Source: Virgibacillus litoralis
GTDB taxonomy: Bacteria > Bacillota > Bacilli > Bacillales > Amphibacillaceae
Length of the DNA: 64,000 nt
Direction of reading: 5' to 3'
Assembly (NCBI RefSeq): GCF_017873675.1
Contig: NZ_JAGGKK010000007.1
Coordinates: 95,675-159,674 of the forward strand
A model generated the notes under the pieces. That model worked only from the letters and a program-made list of their open reading frames with translations, ran no database searches and was not told the DNA's origin. Shown here piece by piece: positions 37,946 through 45,347 of this stretch; the first letter of the stretch is position 1; each line of letters begins with the position of its first letter. The position numbers and the translations under genes are program-made.

Positions 37946-38830
37946 ATGAAAAAATTGATATGGCTAATGTTAGTATTACTTATATTTGTTACAGTAGCTT
38001 GTGAGGAGAGTAAAGCAATCAACTCAAAAGATGAAGGTCAGGATCAGGAAAATACTAAGGAACAAATGGAAGATGTTGATGAGGAAGTAAAAGCTGAAGA
38101 AACAAGCGAAAAGGAAGATACAGATAAAGAAAAAATGAGTGAACCTAAAGAAGACAAGCCGATCGAAGCACAGTATGCAATTAATGAGGAGAACTCTTTG
38201 GTAATGCCGTTGAATGATAGCATAAATGAAAAGATAGTATTGTTAACTATTGATGATGCACCACATAACTATTCATTGGAGATGGCGAAAACGTTAAATG
38301 AATTGAGTGCAAATGCAATCTTCTTTGTAAATGGACATTTTCTGGATACTACTGAGGATGAAGAGATCTTAAAGAAAATTCATGATATGGGTTTCAAAAT
38401 CGGAAATCATACATATAATCATGCTTCTTTACCAGATTCGTCTCAGGAAGAACAAAAAAAGGAAATTATCAGCTTAAATGATAGGGTTGAAGAGATTATT
38501 GGAGAAAGACCAGAATTTTTCAGGGCCCCATTTGGTGCTAACACTGACTTTTCAAAAGAAGTAGCGAAGGATGAAGGCATGGTTGTCATGAATTGGACGT
38601 ATGGTTATGACTATTTCAAGCCATACATGGATGCTGATAAATTGAAAAAGGCGATGATAACAGGTGAAGGGCCTGAAGTGGATGTTCCCTACAGTTTGCT
38701 TAAGCCAGGGGCCAATTTATTAATGCACGACCGTGAATGGACTGCTAAGGCATTGAAAGACATTGTAATTGGACTACGGGAAAAAGGATACGAAATGGCA
38801 GACCCATCATTAATACAAACAAAAGAGTAA
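37946..38830 (+). CDS. Polysaccharide deacetylase (CE4/NodB) lipoprotein
   Basis: A 294-residue exported lipoprotein with lipobox Cys19 (FVTVAC), an acidic low-complexity linker (about 20-85) and a NodB domain (about 95-285). CE4 motifs are TIDDAP (Asp103, Asp104), NHTYNH for the His-x3-His metal site, and RAPFG. The usual TFDDGP has become TIDDAP. It probably deacetylates peptidoglycan or another wall glycan at the membrane surface. It is a single gene after GGGGGGGA. The family is firm; the substrate is not. Confidence 0.87.
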   Translation: MKKLIWLMLVLLIFVTVACEESKAINSKDEGQDQENTKEQMEDVDEEVKAEETSEKEDTDKEKMSEPKEDKPIEAQYAINEENSLVMPLNDSINEKIVLLTIDDAPHNYSLEMAKTLNELSANAIFFVNGHFLDTTEDEEILKKIHDMGFKIGNHTYNHASLPDSSQEEQKKEIISLNDRVEEIIGERPEFFRAPFGANTDFSKEVAKDEGMVVMNWTYGYDYFKPYMDADKLKKAMITGEGPEVDVPYSLLKPGANLLMHDREWTAKALKDIVIGLREKGYEMADPSLIQTKE

Positions 38831-38896
38831 ACATATAACAGTCAGATATTAATATATCTGGCTGTTTATTTATTCACAAAAACATATATAACCTAA

Positions 38897-38945
38897 TATG
38901 TTATACTAATTAAGGGTTGATTCTTTAATTGTGACACATTATAAT
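38897..38945 (+). promoter_or_regulatory. SR1 promoter with a CcpN-like operator
   Basis: TTGATT (38917) and TATAAT (38940) are 17 bases apart. TATGTTATACT at 38897-38907, ten bases upstream of the -35, fits the CcpN consensus TRTGHYATAYW as I recall it. In B. subtilis CcpN represses sr1 from a position upstream of the -35 under glycolytic conditions. A second TATAAT at 38959 could be an alternative -10. Confidence 0.7.
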
Positions 38946-38988
38946 ATTAATACAGTGTTATAATTAACATAAAAAGGAGTTGGGACAG

Positions 38989-39093
38989 GTGGGGACAATC
39001 ATTTGTCAAGATTGCCAGAAAGTAATTGATCATTATGATGATGAAAAAGTAACTACTCTTTATGGTACATGTCCGACTTGTAATAAAAAATAA
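38989..39093 (+). CDS. sr1P: GapA-binding peptide SR1P
   Basis: A 34-residue peptide, too short for most gene finders, starting at GTG after AAAAAGGAG. It begins MGTIICQDCQKVIDHYDDEK and has two Cys-x2-Cys pairs (6/9 and 28/31), giving a small zinc-ribbon-like fold. It matches SR1P, which in B. subtilis binds glyceraldehyde-3-phosphate dehydrogenase GapA and promotes RNase J1 activity. rnjA is in this window, at 26.3 kb. The terminator begins 20 bases after the stop. Confidence 0.9.
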   Translation: MGTIICQDCQKVIDHYDDEKVTTLYGTCPTCNKK

Positions 39094-39112
39094 ATTAATA
39101 TTGATACATCAT

Positions 39113-39141
39113 AGCTGCATGGATAGCCATGCAGCTTTTTC
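39113..39141 (+). terminator. Terminator of SR1
   Basis: AGCTGCATGG and CCATGCAGCT form a perfect 10-bp stem with an ATAG loop, then TTTTT. Confidence 0.95.
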
Positions 39142-39145
39142 TTTA

Positions 39146-39233
39146 GCAGTTAAGAAAGTATAACTACATTCTTACTGCATAAGTGCAACTAGGGCAATTT
39201 GCCCAAAGGCTTGACGAATGCCAAGTTTTCTAA
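39146..39233 (+). repeat. Repeat family A, full copy (A1 type)
   Basis: The left hairpin is GCAGTTAAGAAAG...CATTCTTACTGC. The right hairpin pairs GGCAATTTGCC with GACGAATGCC and the end is CAAGTTTTCTAA. It starts four bases after the SR1 terminator T run and is followed by a second partial copy. Confidence 0.9.
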
Positions 39234-39243
39234 GGAATTAAGA

Positions 39244-39294
39244 AGCTTACTGGATAAGTGCGACTAAGACTTGGCAATAAGCTAAGTTTTCTAA
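39244..39294 (+). repeat. Repeat family A, partial tandem copy
   Basis: It begins inside the left hairpin (GCTTACTGGATAAGTGCGACTAA) and continues through a shortened right hairpin (GACTTGGCAATAAGC) to AAGTTTTCTAA. Lying ten bases after a full copy, it suggests tandem insertion or duplication. Confidence 0.75.
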
Positions 39295-39357
39295 TATATT
39301 GTATTAGCAATTACTAATTACTAAATGATAGAATAAAAAGAAAAAGAGGTGACTATA

Positions 39358-40317
39358 TTGAGGTGGGAAACAAAAGTTACAGAGCTATTGGAAATCGAGT
39401 ATCCTATTATTCAGGGGGGACTTGCATATTTAGCATATGCAGATTTAGCGGCAGCAGTATCAAATGCTGGTGGTCTTGGACAAATAACGGCAATGAGTCT
39501 ACCTGGTCCAGATGAATTACGTAATGAGATAAGAAAAGTCCAAACAATGACAGATAAACCATTTGGTGTGAATTTTGCTATTGGACAACATGGACGGCCA
39601 TTTGAGCATATGGTACAAGTGGCTATTGATGAAAAAGTACCAGTCATATCAGTAACTGGTGGTAATCCAAAAGGTGTGCTTGACATGGCAGAAGATTTTC
39701 CAATAAAGAAACTTGTGCTTGTTGCTGCGCGCAGGCAGGCTGAAAAGGCAGAAGAGCTAGGCGCGGACGCTGTCATGGTAGTAGGACAAGAAGGAGGGGG
39801 GCATCTTGGACGTGGTGATGTTGGTACATTTGTGTTAACACCACAAGTTGTTGATTCTGTTTCTATCCCGGTGATTGCTTCAGGAGGAATTGTGGATGGA
39901 CGAAGCATGATGGCCGCACTTTCATTAGGTGCAGAAGGTATTGAAATGGGTACACGTTTTATTGCGACGAAAGAATGTATTGATGCACATCCTGTATATA
40001 AACAGGCACTAGTTGAAGCTGATGAAAATGCAACAGTCGTTATTAAACGGACATTAGGAACTCCAGCCAGAGCTTTAAAAAATACATGGACGGACAAAAT
40101 ATTAGGTATTGAGCAAGAACATGGTGATTTTGAAGCACTTAAAACATACATAAGTGGGGAAGCTAATAAACAATACATCCATAAAGGCGAAGAAGCAGAA
40201 GGGTTTGGCTGGGCTGGACAAGGCGCAGCAAGGATTCAGGATATACCCTCTGTAAAGAAATTATTTAATTCAATAATAAGTGAAGCAGATTTAATTAAGG
40301 GAAAATGGACAGATTGA
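39358..40317 (+). CDS. Nitronate monooxygenase / FabK-like FMN-dependent TIM-barrel protein
   Basis: An approximately 319-residue flavoenzyme of the 2-nitropropane dioxygenase-like family. Typical signatures are PIIQGGLAYLAYADLAAAVS near the N-terminus, the FMN-phosphate loop VIASGGIVDGRSM and ALSLGAEGIEMGTRF. Such proteins oxidise alkyl nitronates or, as FabK, reduce enoyl-ACP; the sequence alone does not decide which. TTG at 39358 was chosen because AGAGGTG lies six bases upstream; GTG at 39349 overlaps that site. yktA follows after 14 bases, probably co-transcribed. Confidence 0.85.
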   Translation: MRWETKVTELLEIEYPIIQGGLAYLAYADLAAAVSNAGGLGQITAMSLPGPDELRNEIRKVQTMTDKPFGVNFAIGQHGRPFEHMVQVAIDEKVPVISVTGGNPKGVLDMAEDFPIKKLVLVAARRQAEKAEELGADAVMVVGQEGGGHLGRGDVGTFVLTPQVVDSVSIPVIASGGIVDGRSMMAALSLGAEGIEMGTRFIATKECIDAHPVYKQALVEADENATVVIKRTLGTPARALKNTWTDKILGIEQEHGDFEALKTYISGEANKQYIHKGEEAEGFGWAGQGAARIQDIPSVKKLFNSIISEADLIKGKWTD

Positions 40318-40331
40318 GGTGATTAACAAAG

Positions 40332-40604
40332 ATGAGTTATCATTACCCACTAGACGAATCATGGTCGAAAGAGGAAATCATTGAGGTGGTTAATTTTTTT
40401 ACATTGATAGAAGAAGCATATGAACAGCAAGTTAAACGGGAAGATATCCTGGCAGCATACCGAAAATTCAAGGATGTAGTACCATCTAAAAGTGAAGAGA
40501 AGACCTATTTTGCTGATTTTGAAAAAGCTTCGGGATATGCAAGTTATCCTGTTGTAAAGAAAGCTAGAGAAACTGAACAAAAAACATTTACAGTAACTAA
40601 GTAA
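40332..40604 (+). CDS. yktA: UPF0223 family protein YktA
   Basis: A 90-residue protein recalled as UPF0223/YktA: SYHYPLDESWSKEEIIEVVNFF at the start and ASGYASYPVVKKARE near the end. It is a small helical protein of unknown function, conserved in Firmicutes. The next gene is yktB, as in B. subtilis, but on the opposite strand here. Repeat remnants follow the stop. Confidence 0.9.
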   Translation: MSYHYPLDESWSKEEIIEVVNFFTLIEEAYEQQVKREDILAAYRKFKDVVPSKSEEKTYFADFEKASGYASYPVVKKARETEQKTFTVTK

Positions 40605-40836
40605 AAGAGACAGCGACATAGTATTTATGGCATCACTTACCGCACAGTTTAGTGATATAGTATTTTGTTTTTATCATGTTCTAATGAGCAAAACTAAGCG
40701 CATGAAATACACGAATTCTCACACTGGAACACCGGCTAAAAACAGTCACGTCCTGTCCGTCGCAGCAACAGCTGAATTTCCCTCAGGAAGTGATTTTTAG
40801 TTGTGTCGTATTTTAACTTTAATCAGCAACAAATAT

Positions 40837-40893
40837 AAATCCGAACTAATTCGAATTCTATTTAAGAACTTCGAATCATAGTTCGGATTTTTG
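40837..40893 (+). repeat. Repeat family D, copy 2
   Basis: AAATCCGAACTA pairs with TAGTTCGGATTT, with inner stem ATTCGAATTCT; a short T run follows. It is close to copies 947-1005 (opposite orientation) and 46221-46279. Confidence 0.82.
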
Positions 40894-40905
40894 TCATGGC
40901 TTTTT

Positions 40906-40941
40906 ACCATTGAAGGCTTGGCGATAAGCCAAATTTTCTAA
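40906..40941 (+). repeat. Repeat family A, right-end remnant
   Basis: Only the 3' part is present (GGCTTGGCGATAAGCCAA, then ATTTTCTAA), 13 bases after D2. The left hairpin is missing. The D-then-A order is the same as at 947-1150. Confidence 0.75.
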
Positions 40942-40968
40942 TACTAATAAGGCTCGTACTCGCTTCTA

Positions 40969-41586
40969 TTAATCCATTGAGATTTTATAAAGGGGTGTCA
41001 GATTATTAAATGTATCTTCAACTTCCTTTAAAAATGCCTGTCCATCTTTTAAAACCGGGTCACCAGGTTTGAAATGTCTGCCAATTAGAAATTCTGCTTT
41101 TTTAACATTTTGAAAGCGGGTAAGCGCCTTTTCCAAGTTTATTTCAGAAAAACGTGTAGCATCTTTTTTGGTGTGATCCAAGGAAACAACATAATCATCA
41201 GGAACTGTCTGCTTAATATCATCCATGTGATTTAAAAATGTTTTAGCCATTTCCTGTTTTCCAGGCAGTTCATAAATATATGCAAGCCATACAAATAGAT
41301 GGTCATCAAATAACCCTATTTGAAAATGTGGATGTTTTTTGTAACCTCGCTTATTATGACAAAAAGCCATCCATGTATCATTAGGCGGGTTCTTTGTACG
41401 TCTCAAGTGCTGTGCAATATGTATATGCATTTCACTGCCTGTCATCTCTGAAACAGGTTCAGTCAGTTCTTCACCTAGAGCCTTAAATTTTGGCTGTATG
41501 TTTTCTCTGATGGCTTCCATCCGCTCATCAAGTCCATCAATTGTAAAGATTTTAAAATCTTTTTCCGTAAATCCCTTAAATCCCAT
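40969..41586 (-). CDS. yktB: UPF0637 family protein YktB
   Basis: A 205-residue soluble protein of the DUF1054/UPF0637 family (GFKGFTEKDFKIFTIDGLDERM at the start, HFQIGLFDDHLFVWLAYIYE in the middle). It has no known function. The ATG at 41586 has AAAGGATG upstream at proper spacing; another ATG three codons earlier sits right on that site. Gene order yktA-yktB-suhB follows B. subtilis. Confidence 0.9.
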   Translation of the reverse strand: MGFKGFTEKDFKIFTIDGLDERMEAIRENIQPKFKALGEELTEPVSEMTGSEMHIHIAQHLRRTKNPPNDTWMAFCHNKRGYKKHPHFQIGLFDDHLFVWLAYIYELPGKQEMAKTFLNHMDDIKQTVPDDYVVSLDHTKKDATRFSEINLEKALTRFQNVKKAEFLIGRHFKPGDPVLKDGQAFLKEVEDTFNNLTPLYKISMD

Positions 41587-41795
41587 ATAAATCATCCTTT
41601 CTACGGTGCACTATCATAGATTATAATAATTATTATTAAGCAAAAATAGGATTCAGTCAAGTTTTATCCCTGCGAACAATGTTTAAAAAGATTGAAAATT
41701 GGGGAATGTAAAAACAAAAGTTACTATTTACCATGAACTATTTGGGAAAATATTTCATATATATAATAAAAGCCAACTGAAAGGTTGTGGGTAAA

Positions 41796-41987
41796 GTGAA
41801 ATATGTAATGGAGGCACTGAGAAAGAAAGAAGCACAAGAAAAATTGCCCGTTATTCGAATGGAAATTGATTATGAACTTGTAACACTACATGATGCAATG
41901 CAAGCCAATGATAAAATTGAAATGATAAAGTCAAAAGAACGTTTAGAGCAATTACGTTTGCAAATGCTGGAGATTGAAAATGATTAA
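41796..41987 (+). CDS. Small conserved-looking helical protein, unknown
   Basis: About 63 residues, highly charged and helical (MEALRKKEAQEKLPVIRMEIDY, then KIEMIKSKERLEQLRLQMLEIEND). There is no membrane segment or cysteine. I do not recognise the family. GTG at 41796 was chosen for spacing to AAAGG; GTG at 41787 and ATG at 41808 are alternatives. It lies between yktB and suhB and is followed by a terminator-like hairpin, consistent with a real single gene. Confidence 0.65.
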   Translation: MKYVMEALRKKEAQEKLPVIRMEIDYELVTLHDAMQANDKIEMIKSKERLEQLRLQMLEIEND

Positions 41988-41997
41988 TAACGGAAAA

Positions 41998-42051
41998 TGA
42001 CCCCAAAGTTTACATATGTTCATTGTTTGTTGATGAACACTTTTGGGGTCA
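41998..42051 (+). terminator. Terminator-like hairpin before suhB
   Basis: TGACCCCAAA and TTTGGGGTCA form the outer stem, with an inner GTTCAT/ATGAAC pairing. T runs are weak. Confidence 0.7.
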
Positions 42052-42149
42052 TTTGTATGTATAGGTTTAAAACCATCGGATTAAAAAAATGATTAAAAGC
42101 TTCCAATTTGGTATCATTGATATAGATGAAATGTAATGGAGGCTTATAA

Positions 42150-42959
42150 ATGAATTTGGAAACGCGTGATGCAATATACAACCAAGCAAAAGAATGGGTA
42201 CTTAAAGCGGGCGATACGATTAGAGATAAAATACATGATAGACTTGAAATAAATACGAAATCCAATCCAAATGACCTTGTTACTACAATGGATCAAAATA
42301 CCGAAAACTTTTTTGTAACTAATATTAAGAAAACATATCCTGATCACTTTATAATTAGTGAAGAAGGATATGGTGATCAATTGGAAACACTTAATGGGAC
42401 TGTCTGGATTATTGACCCGATTGACGGGACGATGAATTTCGTCCATCAAAAGAGAAATTTTGCAATATCTGTAGGTATTTATCATGATGGTGTAGGAGAA
42501 ATTGGCTTTATATATGATGTAATGGCTGATGTGCTTTATAGCGCCAAACACAATGAAGGGGCATTTAAAAATAATGAGCCTTTACCAAGGCTTACCAATA
42601 AAAAATCCTTGTTGGAGTCAATCGTTGGTTTAAATCACTTTTGGCTTTGTGAAAATAGATTTGTGGATGAACAGGTGATGCAGGATTTTGTAAAAACAAT
42701 TAGGGGCACTAGAACTTATGGTTCTGCAGCACTTGAATTTGCCTATGTCGCTGAAGGGATTATGGATGGATATTTAACCATGAGTTTATCTCCATGGGAT
42801 ATTGCTGCTGGAGTAGTCATTGTCAATGAAGTAGGTGGCGTGACGACAACTATCTATGGCGATCAAGTTAACATGCTAGAAAAAAATTCGATATTAACAT
42901 GTAATCCGGCTATAAAAAGTGATATTGTAGATGATTATATGCTGAAAGGCAAAAAGTGA
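42150..42959 (+). CDS. suhB: Inositol monophosphatase family protein (YktC/SuhB)
   Basis: A 269-residue Mg-dependent phosphatase. Metal-site motifs are EEG (about residue 72), WIIDPIDGTMNFVH (about 88-101) and WDIAAGVVIVNEVGG (about 215-229). It hydrolyses inositol phosphates or related sugar phosphates. Location and length match B. subtilis YktC, an inositol-1-phosphatase. The ATG follows an AATGGAGG ribosome site. The terminator after the stop overlaps the end of the convergent ylaF. Confidence 0.92.
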   Translation: MNLETRDAIYNQAKEWVLKAGDTIRDKIHDRLEINTKSNPNDLVTTMDQNTENFFVTNIKKTYPDHFIISEEGYGDQLETLNGTVWIIDPIDGTMNFVHQKRNFAISVGIYHDGVGEIGFIYDVMADVLYSAKHNEGAFKNNEPLPRLTNKKSLLESIVGLNHFWLCENRFVDEQVMQDFVKTIRGTRTYGSAALEFAYVAEGIMDGYLTMSLSPWDIAAGVVIVNEVGGVTTTIYGDQVNMLEKNSILTCNPAIKSDIVDDYMLKGKK

Positions 42960-42986
42960 CTCCAAATTTGAAGTCACTTTCTTTTT
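42953..42986 (+). terminator. Terminator of suhB
   Basis: AAAGTGACT and AGTCACTTT form the stem across the suhB stop codon, followed by CTTTTTC. It overlaps the 3' end of ylaF. Confidence 0.85.
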
Positions 42987-43144
42987 CGCTTGAGTGATAA
43001 ACCGTATCCCATAAATCCGAATCCCAACAATATAAATAATAAGACAAACCAAATATTGCGAAATGCAATGGAAATCCCAACGAGAACAAACATGAGAATT
43101 ACCAATGTCGCCAATGATAGCATGGGAATATTAATATTTTTCAT
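42974..43144 (-). CDS. ylaF: DUF5325 membrane protein YlaF
   Basis: A 56-residue protein with two membrane helices (LSLATLVILMFVLVGISIAF and IWFVLLFILLGFGFMGYGLSL) and a basic end, matching the YlaF/DUF5325 family. The ATG follows AGAGGTG. Its last codons overlap the suhB terminator stem. In B. subtilis, ylaF is followed by typA and ylaH; typA is absent here. Confidence 0.8.
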   Translation of the reverse strand: MKNINIPMLSLATLVILMFVLVGISIAFRNIWFVLLFILLGFGFMGYGLSLKRKRK

Positions 43145-43303
43145 TATTACACCTCTTTTTACTTGAACTAGTATATATTAATTCCGGGTATTGTTCAAAA
43201 AATTAATTTTAAGAAAACAGACAAATTTTTAACTAGCATATAGCAAAAAGATTTAGTATGATAGAAAATGAGTTTTAATGTTTGCTGGTAATGGAGGATA
43301 TGG

Positions 43304-43609
43304 ATGGATACTAATTTTAGTTTGCTATATGATTTTATTGTAGAGAATTATCATGGTCATGAACTAATAATTTTTTATGTCTTGAATTTTATTTTTGCAG
43401 CAATTGCATATAAGTTAGGATTTGCTCGCAAATTACCATTTTTAAAATCATTTTTAGTTTATTTAATGCTAGCATTTGGTTCGATAATCATAACGTTTTT
43501 TAGTATAGTTGGTTATCCTATTACAGAGAGTTTACTCATTATGTCATTGATTTTAGGATTATACAGATTCAGACTGTATCAAGATAGAAAAAACAAAAGT
43601 AAATCATAA
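43304..43609 (+). CDS. ylaH: YlaH-like membrane protein
   Basis: A 101-residue protein with three predicted helices (LIIFYVLNFIFAAIAYKLGF, FLVYLMLAFGSIIITFF, SLLIMSLILGLYRFRL), matching the YlaH-like family of Bacillaceae; its function is unknown. AATGGAGG precedes the ATG. It is convergent with ylaI, and a shared hairpin separates them. Confidence 0.88.
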   Translation: MDTNFSLLYDFIVENYHGHELIIFYVLNFIFAAIAYKLGFARKLPFLKSFLVYLMLAFGSIIITFFSIVGYPITESLLIMSLILGLYRFRLYQDRKNKSKS

Positions 43610-43611
43610 TA

Positions 43612-43645
43612 TAACAAAAACTCCCGTATTTGGGAGTTTTTGTTA
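43612..43645. terminator. Bidirectional terminator between ylaH and ylaI
   Basis: AACAAAAACTCCC and GGGAGTTTTTGTT form a 13-bp stem that carries A and T runs on its own arms, so it can stop both convergent genes. Confidence 0.92.
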
Positions 43646-43846
43646 TATTAAATCCTTTTTTTGTTTCTTCCCTTCATATAAGTGGAAGTTTCCAGTTTCA
43701 TGTCTCTTTTTTGTGTTACTATATATTCGCTGATCACATTGCTGACATAAATACATATGGATTCTGCGATTCCTTAATCGTTTAGCTTGCAATGAACTAT
43801 CTTTAATATCTTCTATAGTGTCACATAATACACATTGTACTTGCAT
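43643..43846 (-). CDS. ylaI: YlaI family zinc-ribbon protein (DUF2197)
   Basis: A 67-residue basic protein with Cys5-x2-Cys8 and Cys34-x2-Cys37, a likely zinc ribbon, and a lysine-rich C-terminus. It matches YlaI/DUF2197 from the same position in B. subtilis. Function is unknown; nucleic-acid binding is possible given the charge. The ATG follows AGAGGTGATG. Confidence 0.87.
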   Translation of the reverse strand: MQVQCVLCDTIEDIKDSSLQAKRLRNRRIHMYLCQQCDQRIYSNTKKRHETGNFHLYEGKKQKKDLI

Positions 43847-43986
43847 CTCATCACCTCTAAAAATTAGGCTGTTTACCTATTAACTATAACATGACATTCT
43901 TATGTATTAAAGTGAATGTTTTATAAGAGAATAAGCAGGGAACATGTTTAATAATAAAATATATTCAAATTAGAAAGGGTGTTTAA

Positions 43987-44289
43987 ATGCGAAAAAGGTA
44001 TATAGCTACAGCGGCTGGAGCTGTCGGAGCAGGAATTATGGGAGTTATCTTTAACAAAGAGGAAAACAGAAATAAACTAAAAGATAAAGTAAGATATTTA
44101 ACCGATAAAGTGAAAGGTACAAATAAATCTAATTCAACTTTTGAAGATGCTGGTATTCCAGACCAAGCGGAGAACAAGGATCCTGCACAATTAGAAAATT
44201 CTAAAATGGTATCAGAAGGATCCCAATTTGGAGTAGATTATTATAATAAGGTTAAGGAAAGAGAAAGTGAAGAAAATAATATAAAATAA
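43987..44289 (+). CDS. Small membrane-anchored protein, YtxH-like in layout
   Basis: A 100-residue protein with an Ala/Gly-rich N-terminal hydrophobic segment (IATAAGAVGAGIMGVIF) and a long hydrophilic tail. The layout resembles YtxH-type proteins (one glycine-rich helix, then a charged coil), but I cannot place it in a family. AAAGGGTG lies before the ATG. A strong terminator follows. There is no counterpart that I know of between ylaI and ylaJ in B. subtilis. Confidence 0.7.
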   Translation: MRKRYIATAAGAVGAGIMGVIFNKEENRNKLKDKVRYLTDKVKGTNKSNSTFEDAGIPDQAENKDPAQLENSKMVSEGSQFGVDYYNKVKERESEENNIK

Positions 44290-44290
44290 G

Positions 44291-44327
44291 AAAAGTGCTT
44301 CCTTTCTTCTTCGGGAAGCACTTTTTT
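44291..44327 (+). terminator. Terminator of the YtxH-like gene
   Basis: AAAAGTGCTTCC and GGAAGCACTTTT form a 12-bp stem followed by TT. Family A copy 44331-44412 starts four bases later. Confidence 0.92.
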
Positions 44328-44330
44328 GGT

Positions 44331-44412
44331 GGGTAAGAAAGTATGAATACTTTCTACTGCATATAGGGGTCTAAGAAAGAAATATACGCTTTCATAAGAA
44401 TTCCTTTACCCC
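44331..44412 (+). repeat. Repeat family A, degenerate copy (A2 type)
   Basis: The left hairpin has lost its first bases (GTAAGAAAGTATG...CTTTCTACTGC). The right hairpin is of the A2 type (GGGGTCTAAGAAAG with CTTTCATAAGAATTCC). The terminal TTTTCTAA is missing, cut off before the family B copy. Confidence 0.75.
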
Positions 44413-44477
44413 TGCAAAAGCAAGGTCTTTAACTGCGGTGCGCGGGCACACGGCATTTAACAGCCACGTACACTTTT

Positions 44478-44745
44478 GTTGTTGTCTAGGAAATTATATA
44501 ATTCCGCAGTTTTGGATAACTGGACTTCCGAATCAGCGACGTCCAGCTCCGACGTACAGGGCGTACTAGTGCCGGTGACGCCACAGGACGTGGCGTTCTC
44601 ACCGGCCAGCGCCTAGCACCTAGTGGACTTCCCTCCCCGTGTCTACGATAAGTCAACATCGAATCGCTTACGCTCTTCGTGTATCCTTTATCTCACACGG
44701 GTCAGTCCAGTCCATACGGCGCTGAACAGGCGCTTGCGCTTTTGT
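44478..44745 (+). repeat. Repeat family B, copy 2 (GC-rich, about 270 bp)
   Basis: It is nearly identical to 35421-35700 over GGACTTCCGAATCAG to GTCTACGATAAG, and again at the end (GCGCTGAACAGGCGCTTGCG). The middle 60 bases differ, showing a variable segment. It stops two bases from the stop codon of the convergent ylaJ. Confidence 0.88.
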
Positions 44746-44747
44746 AC

Positions 44748-45347
44748 TTACTCTTTGTTTTGATGATTGGATTGTTCTTCCTCTATGTCATCCAACTTTT
44801 TCTGGTCTTCTTCTGGCAGCATTTCCTTGTTTTGATCTGGTTCTTGTGGTTGATTATCATTAATTGGAAAGTCTGGCATATACCTTCCTACAATCCCTGA
44901 AAGTTCGTCAACTACTCCTTGTACAGGATGACCTTGATTAATTTTGTTTCCCATCATACGAAGCCTTTCGACAACATCACCATCTGCAACAACAACTGCT
45001 GTTTTCCCATATGGATCATTCTGTAATGCTTCTAATACGGAATATTTTATAGATCCAACGCGTGAACGGTCTAAATCTTTATCAACATCTATACCTACAA
45101 CAGCATATGGACCTGCTACTATGGATGTTGAGTCATTGACATTCGGTACTTCACTTGCAATATTTGCTAAATGGGTAGAGATTTGTCTGTTAGTGGGATT
45201 TTGTTTCTCTGTGGGATCAGAATCTTCTACCTGTACAATACGGTTATTTTCTTTTTCAGTTGATAAGGATTGATCTTCCTCATTTTGCTGACAACCATTT
45301 AAAAACAAAAAACTCATTAAAGACAGTATCCCTAAACGGAACAACAT
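44748..45347 (-). CDS. ylaJ: YhcN/YlaJ family sporulation lipoprotein
   Basis: A 199-residue lipoprotein (lipobox Cys19 in FLFLNGC), with a linker and then a YhcN/YlaJ domain (HLANIASEVPNVNDSTSIVAGPYAVVGIDVDK, KTAVVVADGDVVERLRMM) and an acidic tail. Family members are made in the forespore and associated with spore germination. The ATG at 45347 follows AGGAGGAG; the longer frame upstream is unsupported. The position after ylaI agrees with B. subtilis, but the phoH-like ylaK that normally follows is absent. Confidence 0.88.
   Translation of the reverse strand: MLFRLGILSLMSFLFLNGCQQNEEDQSLSTEKENNRIVQVEDSDPTEKQNPTNRQISTHLANIASEVPNVNDSTSIVAGPYAVVGIDVDKDLDRSRVGSIKYSVLEALQNDPYGKTAVVVADGDVVERLRMMGNKINQGHPVQGVVDELSGIVGRYMPDFPINDNQPQEPDQNKEMLPEEDQKKLDDIEEEQSNHQNKE

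Larger units (their letters stand above)
38952..39141 (+). ncRNA. sr1: Dual-function regulatory RNA SR1
   Basis: A transcript of about 190 nt is predicted from the promoter at 38917-38945 to the terminator at 39113-39141, close to the size of B. subtilis SR1. It contains the SR1P reading frame. Its position downstream of pdhABCD matches the B. subtilis pdhD-sr1 neighbourhood. SR1 base-pairs with ahrC mRNA in B. subtilis; that target cannot be tested here. The call rests mainly on the encoded peptide plus synteny. Confidence 0.82.
40605..40968. other. Gene-free stretch between yktA and yktB, with repeat remnants
   Basis: 40660-40715 matches the AT-rich spacer and the start of the right module of family C (AATGAGCAAAAC...CATGAAATACACG) and then stops. 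A GC-richer unassigned patch follows to 40800. Then come repeat D2 (40837-40893) and a right-half family A remnant. It looks like a graveyard of several families. Confidence 0.65.

Noticed and set aside
39411..40178. Long open frame (255 codons) on the minus strand inside the nitronate monooxygenase gene
   Set aside because: The antisense product is rich in Ser, Thr, Pro and Cys, typical of a shadow frame; the plus-strand gene has full family motifs and a ribosome site.
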